Assembly (NCBI GenBank): GCA_044224705.1
Contig: JBGAJY010000001.1
Location: 62,001-126,000, forward strand
Direction: 5' to 3'
DNA: 64,000 bases
Source: M3007 sp044224705
Lineage (GTDB): Bacteria > Bacteroidota > Bacteroidia > Chitinophagales > Saprospiraceae
Made by a program: the position numbers and the translations under genes. Shown here piece after piece: positions 1-9,767 of this stretch. Every line of letters starts with the position of its first letter. Position 1 is the stretch's first letter. Below the pieces are notes generated by a model. That model was not told where the DNA came from. It ran no database searches and saw only the letters and a program-made list of their open reading frames with translations.

Positions 1-27
1 CAATCGCAGGCCCGGTTTCGTTTCCGC

Positions 28-579
28 TCAGTTTGTCCGTTCCTGTAGTTCCGGAAATTGCAGCAAAAATTCTTCATGGAGGCGATTGGCGAGCCGTGCG
101 TTGTCGTCCGGGCGTTCTGCAAGCGGGGCTGGCGCTGTCCTGTCCGAAGCGGACACTGCAACCAGCTGCCCGGTGCGGGAGCTCGATTGAAGCGGGGCGC
201 TAGCCGGACTGTTCGCTTCGTTTTCGGGAACTGGTTGTTGTATTTCTTGTGGAAGAAATTGTGCGACAAACTCGGCAATCATCACTTGCCCGTCGCCTGC
301 GAAGGTGCGTTTCTGGCGGGAGGGCAGGTGTTCGATGATGCCTTTCAGGGTCCCGCCGTTGGCAGATTGGTAAAAATCGAGCCGAAAAGGCACTTTACTG
401 GAAGGGATGGCATCCTCCACGAGTTCGGCGCGAGGGTCTTCGGCGCGTTTGCGCAGGTCTTCCACTTCTGTTCTCAGGGCGTCGAGTTCTTCGGCACGCC
501 TTTCTTCCTGCACGAGAGCGTCGTCGAGCAGTTTCAGAAGTTGGTCTTTGGTGCGTTTGTCTTTTGGAGAAGTTTTCAT
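28..579 (-). CDS. Hypothetical coiled-coil protein
   Basis: I do not recognise the family. The protein is about 183 residues. A strongly charged N-terminal stretch (residues about 5-55, rich in Glu, Arg, Lys and Leu) looks like a coiled coil. A compact central part follows (about 60-105), then a Pro/Ser/Ala-rich linker and a short helical tail. There is no signal peptide or membrane segment, so it is probably cytoplasmic. The start is placed at the ATG at 579 (MKTSPKDK); a TTG seven codons upstream is also open. It lies downstream of another minus-strand hypothetical gene, but a strong hairpin terminator separates the two, so they are probably not one tight operon. Confidence 0.6.
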   Translation of the reverse strand: MKTSPKDKRTKDQLLKLLDDALVQEERRAEELDALRTEVEDLRKRAEDPRAELVEDAIPSSKVPFRLDFYQSANGGTLKGIIEHLPSRQKRTFAGDGQVMIAEFVAQFLPQEIQQPVPENEANSPASAPLQSSSRTGQLVAVSASDRTAPAPLAERPDDNARLANRLHEEFLLQFPELQERTN

Positions 580-620
580 GTTGGGATGTTTAAAGGGCAA
601 AACAAGGGTTTGAAACGGGG

Positions 621-655
621 AAAACCGCCCTCCCCGGTACGGGCAGGGCGGTTTT
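621..655 (-). terminator. Hairpin terminator between two minus-strand hypotheticals
   Basis: A 10-bp perfect stem (aaaaccgccc with gggcggtttt) encloses a 15-nt loop region. It lies 20 bases past the stop of the gene at 676-1137. The A/T-rich stem ends make it usable in either direction. Confidence 0.7.
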
Positions 656-675
656 GCAAGGAGTTCGACAGCGGT

Positions 676-1137
676 TCAGGCTGCTTCGTACACCTGGACT
701 TTGTCGAGTTCGACGAATCCTGCCAGCGGCAGCGGTTTTTTGCTCGTGCTTTGCAGGCGCAACACCACGACGATGTCGTACACACCTTCCGGGATGGTGT
801 TGGCCGGGATCGTGATGGTTTCGCTGTACGAATTCGGGCCTTGCACAAAGCGCACCACGCGCGGGCTGAGCGGCGAGCTGGGGCTCCATTCGGTGTTGCC
901 CCATTTTTCGAAGAGCACTTCGATGCGCCATTCCAGACCGCAGAGGTAGCTGGTGAGTTCGCCGCTTTGCTCCCAGTAGACGTGGACGTGGGAATCCTGT
1001 TCGCACTGAATGATGGTCGGCTCATTCGGCGTCACCGGGTAGCTCGGCGGATTGATCTCGTGGGTGTAAGCGCCGGCGCCTTTGACGTAGAAGCCTTTCA
1101 TGCCGGGGAAGCCGTTTTCAACTTTCATGTTAGCCAT
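676..1137 (-). CDS. Hypothetical small beta-rich protein
   Basis: The family is not recognised. The protein has 153 residues and no signal peptide. Its alternating hydrophobic pattern and a late segment (residues about 105-150, with ITIPANTIPEGVYDIVVVLRL) suggest a beta-sandwich such as an Ig- or C2-like fold. Two cysteines lie in the middle. The start at 1137 (MANMKVENG) is the first ATG; a second ATG lies three codons in. It is divergent from fabI across about 300 bases and is followed by a hairpin terminator. Confidence 0.55.
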   Translation of the reverse strand: MANMKVENGFPGMKGFYVKGAGAYTHEINPPSYPVTPNEPTIIQCEQDSHVHVYWEQSGELTSYLCGLEWRIEVLFEKWGNTEWSPSSPLSPRVVRFVQGPNSYSETITIPANTIPEGVYDIVVVLRLQSTSKKPLPLAGFVELDKVQVYEAA

Positions 1138-1443
1138 GATAAAAGAGTGGTTTTGGTTTGGGGCTGACGTCGCACGGGCAATCCGGTGTTCAGCGGAGGA
1201 GTTCTTTCACCTCGGTTGTCATGGACGCCTGACCCGCTGTTGTTTTGGTAGAACAAAGGATCGTTGCTGAACACGATGCAAAAGTGGATGCCCTGGAATC
1301 AACAGCCGGCTAACTCGGGCTTATTGGGCAGTAAATCCGCAGTCAACAAATACCCAATACGATAATCGCGGGTTTTTTCGCCCAAAATTTTCCCACCGAA
1401 AGCCCTTTCCTATCTTTGCCGCTCACCCACCATACAATAGAAA
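1138..1443. other. Divergent intergenic region upstream of fabI
   Basis: This is about 306 bases without a convincing gene. The only clear signal is the Bacteroidota -7 box for fabI near its right end. I see no riboswitch or strong hairpin. Confidence 0.5.
1411..1418 (+). promoter_or_regulatory. -7 box of the fabI promoter
   Basis: TATCTTTG matches the Bacteroidota primary-sigma -7 consensus TAnnTTTG and lies 25 bases before the fabI ATG. A good -33 TTTG is not obvious. Confidence 0.6.
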
Positions 1444-2238
1444 ATGATACTGAAAGGGAAAAAAGGCATCATCACCGGCGCGCTCGACGACCAGAGCATT
1501 GCCTGGAAAGTCGCCGAACGCGCAGTGGCGGAAGGCGCTCAAATCGTTTTGACCAACGCCCCCGTCGCTATGCGCATGGGCGTGATTAACGAACTGGCCG
1601 AAAAATGCAAGGCGCCCGTCATCCCCGCTGATGCCACGTCGATTGAGGACCTGGAAAACCTCGTCAAGAAAAGCATGGAGCATTTCGGCGCTCCGGCCGA
1701 CTTCGTGCTGCACTCCATCGGCATGTCGGTGAACGTTCGCAAAAACAAACCCTACACCGACCTGAATTACGAATGGATGCAAAAAACCTTCGACGTGAGC
1801 GCTGTGTCGTTCCATAAACTGATGCAAACCCTGTGGAAACTGGACGGCATCAGCGACTGGGGCAGCATCGTGGGCTTGTCGTATATCGCTGCCCAACGCG
1901 TTTTTCCGGATTATTCCGAAATGGCCGAATCCAAAGCCCTGCTCGAATCCTTTGCACGCAGCTTCGGCTATCACCTCGGCACCGCAAAAAATGTGCGCGT
2001 CAATACCGTCAGCCAGTCGCCAACCATGACGACGGCCGGCCAGGGCGTCAAAGGATTTACGGAATTTTTCAACTACGCGGATAAAATGTCGCCCCTCGGC
2101 AACGCCACGGCAGAAGCCTGCGCTGAATATTGCGTTATGCTTTTCAGCGACTATACCCGCTACGTGACCATGCAGAACCTGTACCACGACGGCGGATTTT
2201 CCACCATGGGCATGAACCCGGCTGTAATCGGGTTGTAA
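1444..2238 (+). CDS. fabI: Enoyl-[acyl-carrier-protein] reductase (NADH), FabI
   Basis: Catalyses the last reduction of each fatty-acid elongation cycle (trans-2-enoyl-ACP to acyl-ACP) in the cytosol. The protein is 264 residues, the usual FabI length. The N-terminal nucleotide-binding segment GIITGALDDQSIAWKVAE is the FabI version of the SDR glycine motif, with the characteristic SIAW. The catalytic set is visible as Tyr147, Tyr157 and Lys164 in YIAAQRVFPDYSEMAESK, matching the family spacing Tyr-x9-Tyr-x6-Lys. The NTVSQSPTMTTAG segment is the substrate-binding-loop region. A TATCTTTG promoter box lies just upstream. It is transcribed alone or with the porin gene 89 bases downstream. Confidence 0.97.
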   Translation: MILKGKKGIITGALDDQSIAWKVAERAVAEGAQIVLTNAPVAMRMGVINELAEKCKAPVIPADATSIEDLENLVKKSMEHFGAPADFVLHSIGMSVNVRKNKPYTDLNYEWMQKTFDVSAVSFHKLMQTLWKLDGISDWGSIVGLSYIAAQRVFPDYSEMAESKALLESFARSFGYHLGTAKNVRVNTVSQSPTMTTAGQGVKGFTEFFNYADKMSPLGNATAEACAEYCVMLFSDYTRYVTMQNLYHDGGFSTMGMNPAVIGL

Positions 2239-2327
2239 CGACTCCCGGCCGACGGCGCAATGGGCAGAATCCGAGGCAAGGCAACGAAATGCCCCGCCGC
2301 TCGTTTTGCTGATAAAGCACAGATATT

Positions 2328-4353
2328 GTGAAATATAAACGCTGTTTCCCCGCTGAAAGTAAATTTCCGGAGCCGTTGTCACGGCTTCGGAAATTTTGCT
2401 TTTGCCTGTTGCTTTTCCTGCCTTTAGTCGGGTTTTCACAAATCCCCGACAGCGTCAAACTGGGACCCAAAGCGGTGATCCCCATCCCGAAAGACACTTC
2501 GCGGACACTGAAATATATTCTGGCGGACCATCCCGAACAATCCTGGCCCGCGTCCGACAGTATGCCCGGTTACGAATTCCGGATGTACGACCCCGCCCGG
2601 CGGCAAACCCTGGATTGGGGTACCCTCGGCAACCTGGCGACACCCGCCCGGCCAATTTGGTTTGAAATACCCTATCGCAGAGGATTCGATATAGGCGCAT
2701 ACGCTTTTGACCTTTATCAGCTGGATATCAAAGACTTGCGGTATTACCAGAACGCCCGCTCGTTCAGCGAGGTGTTTTTCTCACAAGGCCAGAAGCAGGA
2801 CAACGTTATGTTCACTGCCCAACTGGCCCGTACTTTTTCCGGCGGCAGCACCTTCGCTTTCGATTACCGGAGCTACAACAACCTCGGGCAATACCGTTTT
2901 CAACTCGCCAAACACAACAGCCTCGCAGCAGGATTACGGGTGCCAATCGGAAACCGTTACGAGGTGTTTCTGGCGTTTTGTCAAAATGTTTTCCGACAAC
3001 AGGACAATGGCGGCATCGTAACCGATACGGTATTCGGACAGGGACAATTTGCCGGCCCCATCGATGCAGAAGTGCGGCTGCCGGGCGAAAGCGCCAAAAC
3101 CCCGGTCCGATTCCAGAATCCAACTCACCCAGCACTACAAGTTTGCAGGACAAACACCTGGCAAACGCGTCCTGAGAGCCACCCACAACATCGCATGGAG
3201 CAAGGAGTTCTGGAAGTTTTCCGACGACGACATGAGCGCCGACAGCAGCTATTTCGACAGTTTCTTCCTGACGGATGAACGCGGACTGCGCAACCACGTC
3301 CGACTGAAACGGCTCGATAATTCCCTGACCATCAGCACTTTTAAACAACGCGATGCCGGACGTTCCAACGACATTCTGGCCGTCGGGTTGCAGCATTCCT
3401 GGTTCGAGCTGTATCAGGAGCCCCTCGATTCCAGTTTCTCCAACCTCTTTCTGACGGGTGATCTGGGCTTTGCGCCGGGCAAGAATTTCAGTTTCACCGC
3501 CCATGGCGAGCTGGGCATGCTCGCCAATTTTGGGGAGTACCAAATCAGCGGCTCTCTTCTGCTGGGCCTCGGTAAAGCCGGGCAGTTTCGCGCTTCGTTG
3601 TTCAGTCAGCGGCACCCGCCGTCCTTGCTGCAATACCGCTCCTTTGTCAGTTTTCGCGAACTGTGGAACAATAATGACTTTGTCAAGCCGGTGGAGACTA
3701 CACTATCGGCCAGCTACGCCTTGCCTTTGGTGGGCTTGGAACTGACCGGTCGCACTCATTTGGTGAACAATTTTCTTTATTTTGACCAAAATGTATTGCC
3801 CGCCCAAACAGGTTCGCCGCTTCAGGTAGTGCAATTCCTGGCCACCGAAAACCTTCGGCTCGGTCATTTCCACCTCGACAATACCATCGGAATACAACAG
3901 GCCAACCGCAGCGATGTATTGCGTTTGCCGACCTGGTTCACCAAAAACAGCCTTTACTATTCGGGCAAAATCTTCAAAAAACGGATGGACCTGAATGCCG
4001 GAGCCGATTTCCGGATGAACGGCGAATTCCGTCCCGAGGGCTATCAACCCCTTGTCGGTCAGTTCCATTTGCAGGATTCGCTGACCCAGCAGCCGTATCC
4101 CTGGCTGGATCTCTTTGTCGCGTTCAAGGTGCGTTCTTTCCGCTTTTTCGTCCGGTATGAAAATCTCGGAGCTGTCTGGATGCCGGAGGAGGTATATTAC
4201 CAGACCGCCCATTATCCGCAGAATCTGAACAGCTTCCGGTTTGGAATCAACTGGAGATTTATGGATAATAACGTGGAGGAGGCGCCCAAATCGCCCGGTC
4301 AACCTGGCGAAAGCTCGGGCGGCTCCATTGGTCCACGGGGAAGAGGCAACTGA
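2328..4353 (+). CDS. Putative porin (Porin_10-like), interrupted by a frameshift
   Basis: An outer-membrane beta-barrel of the Bacteroidota putative-porin family. The N-terminal part (frame from 2328) has a hydrophobic signal segment ending near GFSQ. It then carries family-type sequence such as DWGTLGNLATPARP, LYQLDIKDLRYYQNARSF and FFSQGQKQDNVMFTAQ. The reading frame changes near 3105-3125. The second half continues in another frame, open from before 3049 to 4353, as LTQHYKFAGQTPGKRV onward, with many amphipathic strands to the end. Joined, the product is about 670 residues, normal for the family. The shift is either a real disruption or a one-base consensus error; both halves look selectively maintained. 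Confidence 0.8.
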
Positions 4354-4361
4354 TCTGGGAT

Positions 4362-5411
4362 TTATTTCTGTTTCAGGATTTTTTCCATGTCGGCCAACAA
4401 TTGCTTACCACCCGGCGAAAACTTGGCTGTCACTGCCGCATTGCCTTTGGACTTCATCAAGTAGGCGAAATTGTCAGCCAGTACTTCATCCGGGTGGATG
4501 ATATAGCCCGTGTTATCCTTGATCTGCCGGTAAAAATCGGGTATGCCGCTGACGTTCAGTGTGCTGGAAATGCCGTCGGGTTTGGTCACCACTTTCCAGC
4601 CGCCGTCGGCCTGCAATTCGACGGGAAAGAGGTTGAATTGCAGGTAATCGAAAAACTCTGGTTGCTGGGGGGTAAAGCCGGTATGGTTGGCGTAAATGAT
4701 CGGAATGGCATAAATCGCCGATCCATCTTCCATTTTCAAGGTGATTTTTTGGGCAAAATCGACCCCGTCAGGGTTGTAAAGTACACGCGCCGCCAGTTTT
4801 TCGGGTATGCGCAGGTTGTTCAGTCCAATGCTTTCAAAGCCGATTAGGCGGTACAACGCGTTTCGTTTTTCAGGATTCAGGCGGGAGTAAACGTGAAACA
4901 GCTCGTGAAACATGGTTTCTGTAAAATCCGGCCGGTTTTTAACTTTTAATGCATCCGCTGGTATGATGATGCAATTGCCGCGTGTATAATACACCCCGTC
5001 GCCATAATGCCGGCCTTTGGTTTTGATCAGCAACAAAGTATCGGGGCAAAGTCCGGGCTCCATGGCTTCACAGGTTTTGTACACTTCATGCATGACCCGT
5101 TCCACGAACTGGCTTTCCGCAGCGGTGAAATTTTCCACATCGGCCTTTAAAAAATTCAGGTACTGTACTTTCATCGCGTCCCGATCAGGATTGGCTGCCA
5201 GGGGGCGCTTCATTTGAATGGACATTTCCCCAGGCGTGACCAGATCGAAAAAATGATCGTAAGGGTCTGTTGTGATCGATTGGGCTGCCTGTGTGCTGTC
5301 AAGCAACAGTATGATACGATTGGCAGAGTGTATCACCGAAACAGCCTGCTGCGCATTACAGGAATAAATCAGCAGAAACAGGGTACACACGAAAAGAGAA
5401 CGCATGAGCAT
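4362..5411 (-). CDS. Putative zinc-metallopeptidase-like lipoprotein
   Basis: About 349 residues. The N-terminus is a short signal peptide with a lipobox-like LIYSC, so the mature protein is probably a lipoprotein facing the periplasm or outer membrane. ATG codons at 5411 and 5405 are both possible. HELFH at about residue 169 is a HExxH zinc motif, in the context ETMFHELFHVYSR typical of gluzincin-like folds. I cannot identify the third ligand with certainty. The substrate is unknown and it could be a non-peptidase homologue. It is convergent with the porin gene and downstream of the histidine kinase on the same strand. Confidence 0.7.
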   Translation of the reverse strand: MLMRSLFVCTLFLLIYSCNAQQAVSVIHSANRIILLLDSTQAAQSITTDPYDHFFDLVTPGEMSIQMKRPLAANPDRDAMKVQYLNFLKADVENFTAAESQFVERVMHEVYKTCEAMEPGLCPDTLLLIKTKGRHYGDGVYYTRGNCIIIPADALKVKNRPDFTETMFHELFHVYSRLNPEKRNALYRLIGFESIGLNNLRIPEKLAARVLYNPDGVDFAQKITLKMEDGSAIYAIPIIYANHTGFTPQQPEFFDYLQFNLFPVELQADGGWKVVTKPDGISSTLNVSGIPDFYRQIKDNTGYIIHPDEVLADNFAYLMKSKGNAAVTAKFSPGGKQLLADMEKILKQK

Positions 5412-5564
5412 ATAACAGGGTTAGTTCGAACCGGCTGGCGCCAATTCGCAGTAGATGAATAAAAAATGAAGCGAAGGAGGGGGATTGAAGTACGATAACG
5501 AGGCAATAGGCCGCAAGTGTCGGGCATTTTTTTCAAAACACCAGAAACTGCAAAGGGTTGTTGG

Positions 5565-6944
5565 TTAAAAAAGTGAGGAAACGGGAGGAAACTGCAGGGA
5601 AAAGACGGCTCCTCCGCCCGGGGCATTGCTGACCGAAATATCGATACGATGCAAATCGAGGATACTGCGCACCAGGGAAAGACCGATGCCCGTACCTTTT
5701 TTACTCGAGCGATGCCGGGGGCTCCGGTAAAACGGCTCGAAAATGAGTGGAATTTCCTCTGGCGGAATGCCCGGCCCGTTGTCGCTGATGTCGACCGAAT
5801 GCCTGCCGTTGGCTGCAAAATGGGTTTGTACCACGACCCGGTGGTCGGGCGAGTATTTACAGGCATTTTCCATCAGGTTGGTGATGGCGCTGCGCAGCAG
5901 GGCCTCATTGGCCTGGATGATCAGGTCGTCGCCGTGTTCGGGAAGGGCGTGCATTTCGAGGTTGATCTGATATTCCGGGCGGTTTCTTTTCAGCTGGTCT
6001 TTGGCCTGCCAGAGCAGTTCGTCGAGCCGCACCGGCTCCAATGGGATGCCCGCCGGGTCATTGTGGATACGGGCCAGTTGCAGTAATTTTTCCTCTACGT
6101 CGCTCATGGCTTCCACATCGTCCAGCACGCTTTGCAGGGCGCGCCGGTAGGCTTCGGGCTCGCGTTCGCGCTGAAGCGCCACCTCAATCTGGGCCCGGAT
6201 GGCTGTAAGGGGGTTTTTCAACTCGTGCGACACATTGGACAAAAACATGCGCTGTACCCGGAAGGCGTTCTCGACCCGGTCGAGCATGTTGTTAAAGGTT
6301 TCGGCGAGCCGGGCGATTTCGTCTGTCTTTCCTTCGGTTTCAATACGGCCTTCCGGTTGGGCAGGGGAGAGCCGGTTCACCTGTTCCATGAACCGGTCGA
6401 CGGGGCGCAGGGCCTGACCGGCAAAATACCAGGAGGTGAGCAAAAGGATCAGCAGACCAATTACAAAACTGTAAATCAGCAACTTGCGCAACTGCAAAAC
6501 ATTCGTTGGGTCGTAAAATCCTTCTACTACGAGCACGTATGGCAGACCTTTATCCGAATGCAGCAGGGTAGCGAGGGCTTGCAAATTATGTTGTTCAAAT
6601 CGCACTTCACCGCCGGTTTGCACTTCCTGCAGTATCCTGATGCCTACTGCAGGCGCTTCGGCCTGGGCGGAAAAGACGCGTTCATAGGCTTCATTGTACA
6701 GGCTGATATTGTCACGGTAGGGCAGGGTGTCGTCATCGCTGCCGATGACGAGGGGCATGGGTTTCAATTTGCCGGCTTCCGGCAAAAGTGTTTGCGCCGC
6801 CACAATCGCTTTTGACCGCAGGTTTTGGAAAAAAACATCCTGCGTGTCGTGGCGGAAAGTCCAGTACACATACAGCAGCAGTCCCGCCAGGATACACGCA
6901 GCGATTCCAAAAAAAGACAAAGTCAGGCGGGTGCGGATTTGCAT
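5565..6944 (-). CDS. Sensor histidine kinase (HAMP, HisKA, HATPase)
   Basis: A membrane two-component sensor of 459 residues. It has an N-terminal membrane segment (about 7-28), a periplasmic sensor region, and a second membrane segment (about 155-175). A HAMP region follows, then HisKA with phospho-acceptor His240 in SHELKNPLTAIRAQ. The HATPase domain has the N box (NLMENACKYS), G1 (DNGPGIP) and G2 (GTGIGLSLV). No response regulator lies next to it, so it is an orphan here. It starts 12 bases after the sirtuin stop, suggesting cotranscription with the sirtuin and permease. Confidence 0.93.
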   Translation of the reverse strand: MQIRTRLTLSFFGIAACILAGLLLYVYWTFRHDTQDVFFQNLRSKAIVAAQTLLPEAGKLKPMPLVIGSDDDTLPYRDNISLYNEAYERVFSAQAEAPAVGIRILQEVQTGGEVRFEQHNLQALATLLHSDKGLPYVLVVEGFYDPTNVLQLRKLLIYSFVIGLLILLLTSWYFAGQALRPVDRFMEQVNRLSPAQPEGRIETEGKTDEIARLAETFNNMLDRVENAFRVQRMFLSNVSHELKNPLTAIRAQIEVALQREREPEAYRRALQSVLDDVEAMSDVEEKLLQLARIHNDPAGIPLEPVRLDELLWQAKDQLKRNRPEYQINLEMHALPEHGDDLIIQANEALLRSAITNLMENACKYSPDHRVVVQTHFAANGRHSVDISDNGPGIPPEEIPLIFEPFYRSPRHRSSKKGTGIGLSLVRSILDLHRIDISVSNAPGGGAVFSLQFPPVSSLF

Positions 6945-6956
6945 GATGCGGGAGGA

Positions 6957-7646
6957 TCAGGGCACCAGAAGTTTTGCCACGTAAGGAATCCCGGTTGAGG
7001 CAGGTTCCGGTATGACGATCAGATGGGGCATGCCGCCGAGGGCATCGTTGACCTGCGGCAGCGGATCGACGTAGTAAACCGGAATGTGCCGCGGAGCATA
7101 GTGCATGAGCCCGGCAGCCGGATAGACTTGCAGGGAAGTGCCCACGATCAGGAAAATATCCGCTTCCGAGGCGATCTCCGCCGCGCGCTCCAGCATAGGC
7201 ACCGCCTCGCCAAACCAGACGATGTGCGGACGCAATTGGGCCCCCCGTTCACAGCGGTCGCCCAGGTTCAGGTCTTTGTCCCAGGGATAAACGAGGTGTT
7301 CAAAACGCTCCGAACGCACCTTGCGCAATTCACCGTGCAGGTGCAGTACCTTGGTACTGCCGGCTCTTTCGTGCAGGTCGTCCACGTTTTGGGTGATCAC
7401 CCGCACATCGAATGTTTTTTCCAGTTCGGCAAGAGCCAGGTGGCCGGCATTGGGCTTCACGTCCAGCAACTGCCGACGGCGATGGTTGTAAAATTCGAGT
7501 ACAAGAGCCGGATTGCGCTTCCAGGCTTCCGGTGTGGCGACGTCCTCGATGCGGTGGTTGTGCCACAGTCCGTTGGCATCCCGGAAGGTTGGGATGCCGC
7601 TTTCCGCCGAAATACCGGCGCCACTGAGCACGACGAGTTTTTTCAT
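6957..7646 (-). CDS. cobB: NAD-dependent protein deacylase, SIR2 family
   Basis: Removes acyl groups from lysines using NAD+. The 229-residue protein has the sirtuin NAD-binding motif GAGISAESGIPTFRD near residue 9, then TQNVDDLHERAG and the catalytic His in HLHGEL. The segment FYNHRRR carries the Y-x2-R arrangement that class III (SIRT5-like) enzymes use to bind succinyl or malonyl lysine, so desuccinylase activity is likely. The usual two pairs of zinc cysteines are missing: only one Cys (GDRCERG) remains where the zinc ribbon should be. It is 16 bases from the permease stop and 12 bases from the kinase start. Confidence 0.93.
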   Translation of the reverse strand: MKKLVVLSGAGISAESGIPTFRDANGLWHNHRIEDVATPEAWKRNPALVLEFYNHRRRQLLDVKPNAGHLALAELEKTFDVRVITQNVDDLHERAGSTKVLHLHGELRKVRSERFEHLVYPWDKDLNLGDRCERGAQLRPHIVWFGEAVPMLERAAEIASEADIFLIVGTSLQVYPAAGLMHYAPRHIPVYYVDPLPQVNDALGGMPHLIVIPEPASTGIPYVAKLLVP

Positions 7647-7662
7647 ATCTGCGATTTGCCGC

Positions 7663-9591
7663 TCAGGTCATGCTCCTTTTTTGACGCAGTTTGCTGTTGG
7701 TGTATCCGTAACCAAAGTAGATGACCAATCCGGCGATGAGCCACAGGAAAAATCCAAGCCAGCTCTTTGCCGGAATCTGCGCCATCATGTAAAAACAGAA
7801 CACCAGACCGAGCACCGGAATAAGCGACAGGCGGTGCCGGAAACTCAATACCACCAGGGCCAGACAGGTCAGCACAAAGAGCCACATTGGAATTTTGTGC
7901 TGAAAAAGCGACCACCCGGATTCGTATTTTTCTTCATCCGGAATGGGCATTTTCGCCACCGCAGCAGAGTAATTTTCATCATTGAGGCTGCCGAGGTAGG
8001 TTGCGAGGTCTCCGTTTGCGGCCGCAAAACCTACGCTGTCGCTTGTGGCAAAACTGGTTTTCAAGCCGTCGATTTCATTGTCGGAAAGGCGGCTGAAGAG
8101 GAGGTCGGAATTGCAGATCTGAGGAGCGTTTGTCAGCCAGTCGGTCGTATCTTTTTGATAACGGGAAAATAAAAACAGTGCTGTGACCAGCGCCAGGGCC
8201 GGAAAAATCCATTGGGCGTTGACGTATGGCGTCCGGAATTTACCCCGGGGAGAACCGGGCGTTATCTGCAATTTGAGTACCCCCGCACATACCAGTACAA
8301 ATGCGAACAGTGTGCCCATGCTGCACAAATCCAGCACGGTATCACTCGGAATGAACAGCATGGGGATGATCACGAACAAGCCGGTGATAATGGTAGAAAA
8401 GTCGGGGGTGTGAAAACGCGGGTGGATGTGTGCAAAGCGTTTGGGCAACAAACCGTCGCGGCTCATCGTCATCCAAATGCGCGGCTGGCCCAATTGGAAC
8501 ACCAGAAATACGCCCGCCATGGCTACCACGGCACTCACTGCAATGACCCCGGAAAACCATTTCAACCCGATACGGTCGAAGACGAAGGCGAGCGGGTCGT
8601 CCACCTTCAATTCCGTGTAATTGACCATCCCCGTCAGCACCAGGGCGATCAGAATGTACAACACCGTGCAAATAATGATGGAATAGACCATCGCACGGGG
8701 TAGGTCGCGTTGCGGATTTTTACATTCCTCAGCAGTCGTGGAAAGCGCATCGAAGCCGATGTAGGCAAAAAATACGGAAGACACTCCTGCCATCACCCCG
8801 CCGAAACCGTTCGGAACAAAGGGGTGCCAATTCGCAGTGTCGACATAAAACACCCCCACTACAATGACCAGCAGGACAACGATCAATTTAAGCGCCACCA
8901 TGAGGTTGCCGGCGTTTGTGGATTCTTTCATGCCGATATAAACCATTCCGGTGATCAGGATAGACATGATGATTGCCGGGATATCGAGGATGACCCGCAA
9001 GCCCGCGAGTTGCGGCGCTCCTTGCCAGGCGTCGTACGCCTCTTTCTGATATTCAGACATCTGGCTCATGGGGGTGCCGGCTTTCAGCAAACCGCTCACC
9101 ACGTTGAAGCCATCGTGCGCCGAGGGATAATCGATGGTGGCCCAGGCAGGAATGTGCCACCCTCCGCTGGCGCATAAACTCGTAAAATACCCCGACCATG
9201 ATACGGCCACAGTAATATTGCCCACGGCATACTCCATGATGAGCGCCCAGCCGATGATCCAGGCTACCAATTCTCCAAATGCCACGTACGAATACGTATA
9301 AGCGCTGCCGGAGACTGGGATAAGCGATGCGAATTCCGCATACGCAAAGGCGGCAAAACCACAGGCCAGTGCGGTAAAAACAAACAGGAACAGCACTGCC
9401 GGGCCTCCCGCAAAACTGGCTTTGCCAATCGTGCTGAAAATGCCGGCTCCTATAATAGCGGCAATCCCGAGGGCCGTCAGGTCGCGAACACCGAGCGTTT
9501 TCTGAAGCCCGCCGGCATGAATGGTTTCGTCGGCAGAGGCCAGGGCGTCTTCGACTGTTTTTTTGCGGAAGAGATTCTGGAAGATTGACAT
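7663..9591 (-). CDS. APC-family amino-acid permease
   Basis: An inner-membrane amino-acid transporter of 642 residues. After a cytoplasmic N-terminus it shows the family start GVRDLTALGIAAIIGAGIF, followed by about 12-14 membrane segments. The early GSAYTYSYVAFGE motif and the later FFAYIGFDALSTTAEE motif are typical of the cationic amino-acid transporter branch. It is longer than most relatives because of a hydrophilic insertion after the third or fourth helix and a larger one of about 90 residues near the C-terminus. It is the first gene of an apparent minus-strand group with the sirtuin and histidine kinase. The substrate is not certain. Confidence 0.9.
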   Translation of the reverse strand: MSIFQNLFRKKTVEDALASADETIHAGGLQKTLGVRDLTALGIAAIIGAGIFSTIGKASFAGGPAVLFLFVFTALACGFAAFAYAEFASLIPVSGSAYTYSYVAFGELVAWIIGWALIMEYAVGNITVAVSWSGYFTSLCASGGWHIPAWATIDYPSAHDGFNVVSGLLKAGTPMSQMSEYQKEAYDAWQGAPQLAGLRVILDIPAIIMSILITGMVYIGMKESTNAGNLMVALKLIVVLLVIVVGVFYVDTANWHPFVPNGFGGVMAGVSSVFFAYIGFDALSTTAEECKNPQRDLPRAMVYSIIICTVLYILIALVLTGMVNYTELKVDDPLAFVFDRIGLKWFSGVIAVSAVVAMAGVFLVFQLGQPRIWMTMSRDGLLPKRFAHIHPRFHTPDFSTIITGLFVIIPMLFIPSDTVLDLCSMGTLFAFVLVCAGVLKLQITPGSPRGKFRTPYVNAQWIFPALALVTALFLFSRYQKDTTDWLTNAPQICNSDLLFSRLSDNEIDGLKTSFATSDSVGFAAANGDLATYLGSLNDENYSAAVAKMPIPDEEKYESGWSLFQHKIPMWLFVLTCLALVVLSFRHRLSLIPVLGLVFCFYMMAQIPAKSWLGFFLWLIAGLVIYFGYGYTNSKLRQKRSMT

Positions 9592-9767
9592 TCAGACTGG
9601 GCGTTTGTTATGCCGGCAAAGCCGGAACGAGGTTGAAACAGATGTTTATCTCACTGAACGTGAAGGAAAGCGCTGGAAAAGTAGGGCTTTCATCAAATTC
9701 GTACGATAAAAATCTTGCCCGGAATGAATGCGCGATCTGGCAAGCCGGATAATCGCAAATAAGTGAT

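Noticed and set aside
58..1167. Long plus-strand ORF over the first two genes
   Set aside because: It is antisense to two minus-strand ORFs with better composition, shows Phe/Gly/His/Arg-rich shadow composition and no motif.
1423..2439. Minus-strand ORF across fabI
   Set aside because: Complete antisense overlap with a certain fabI.
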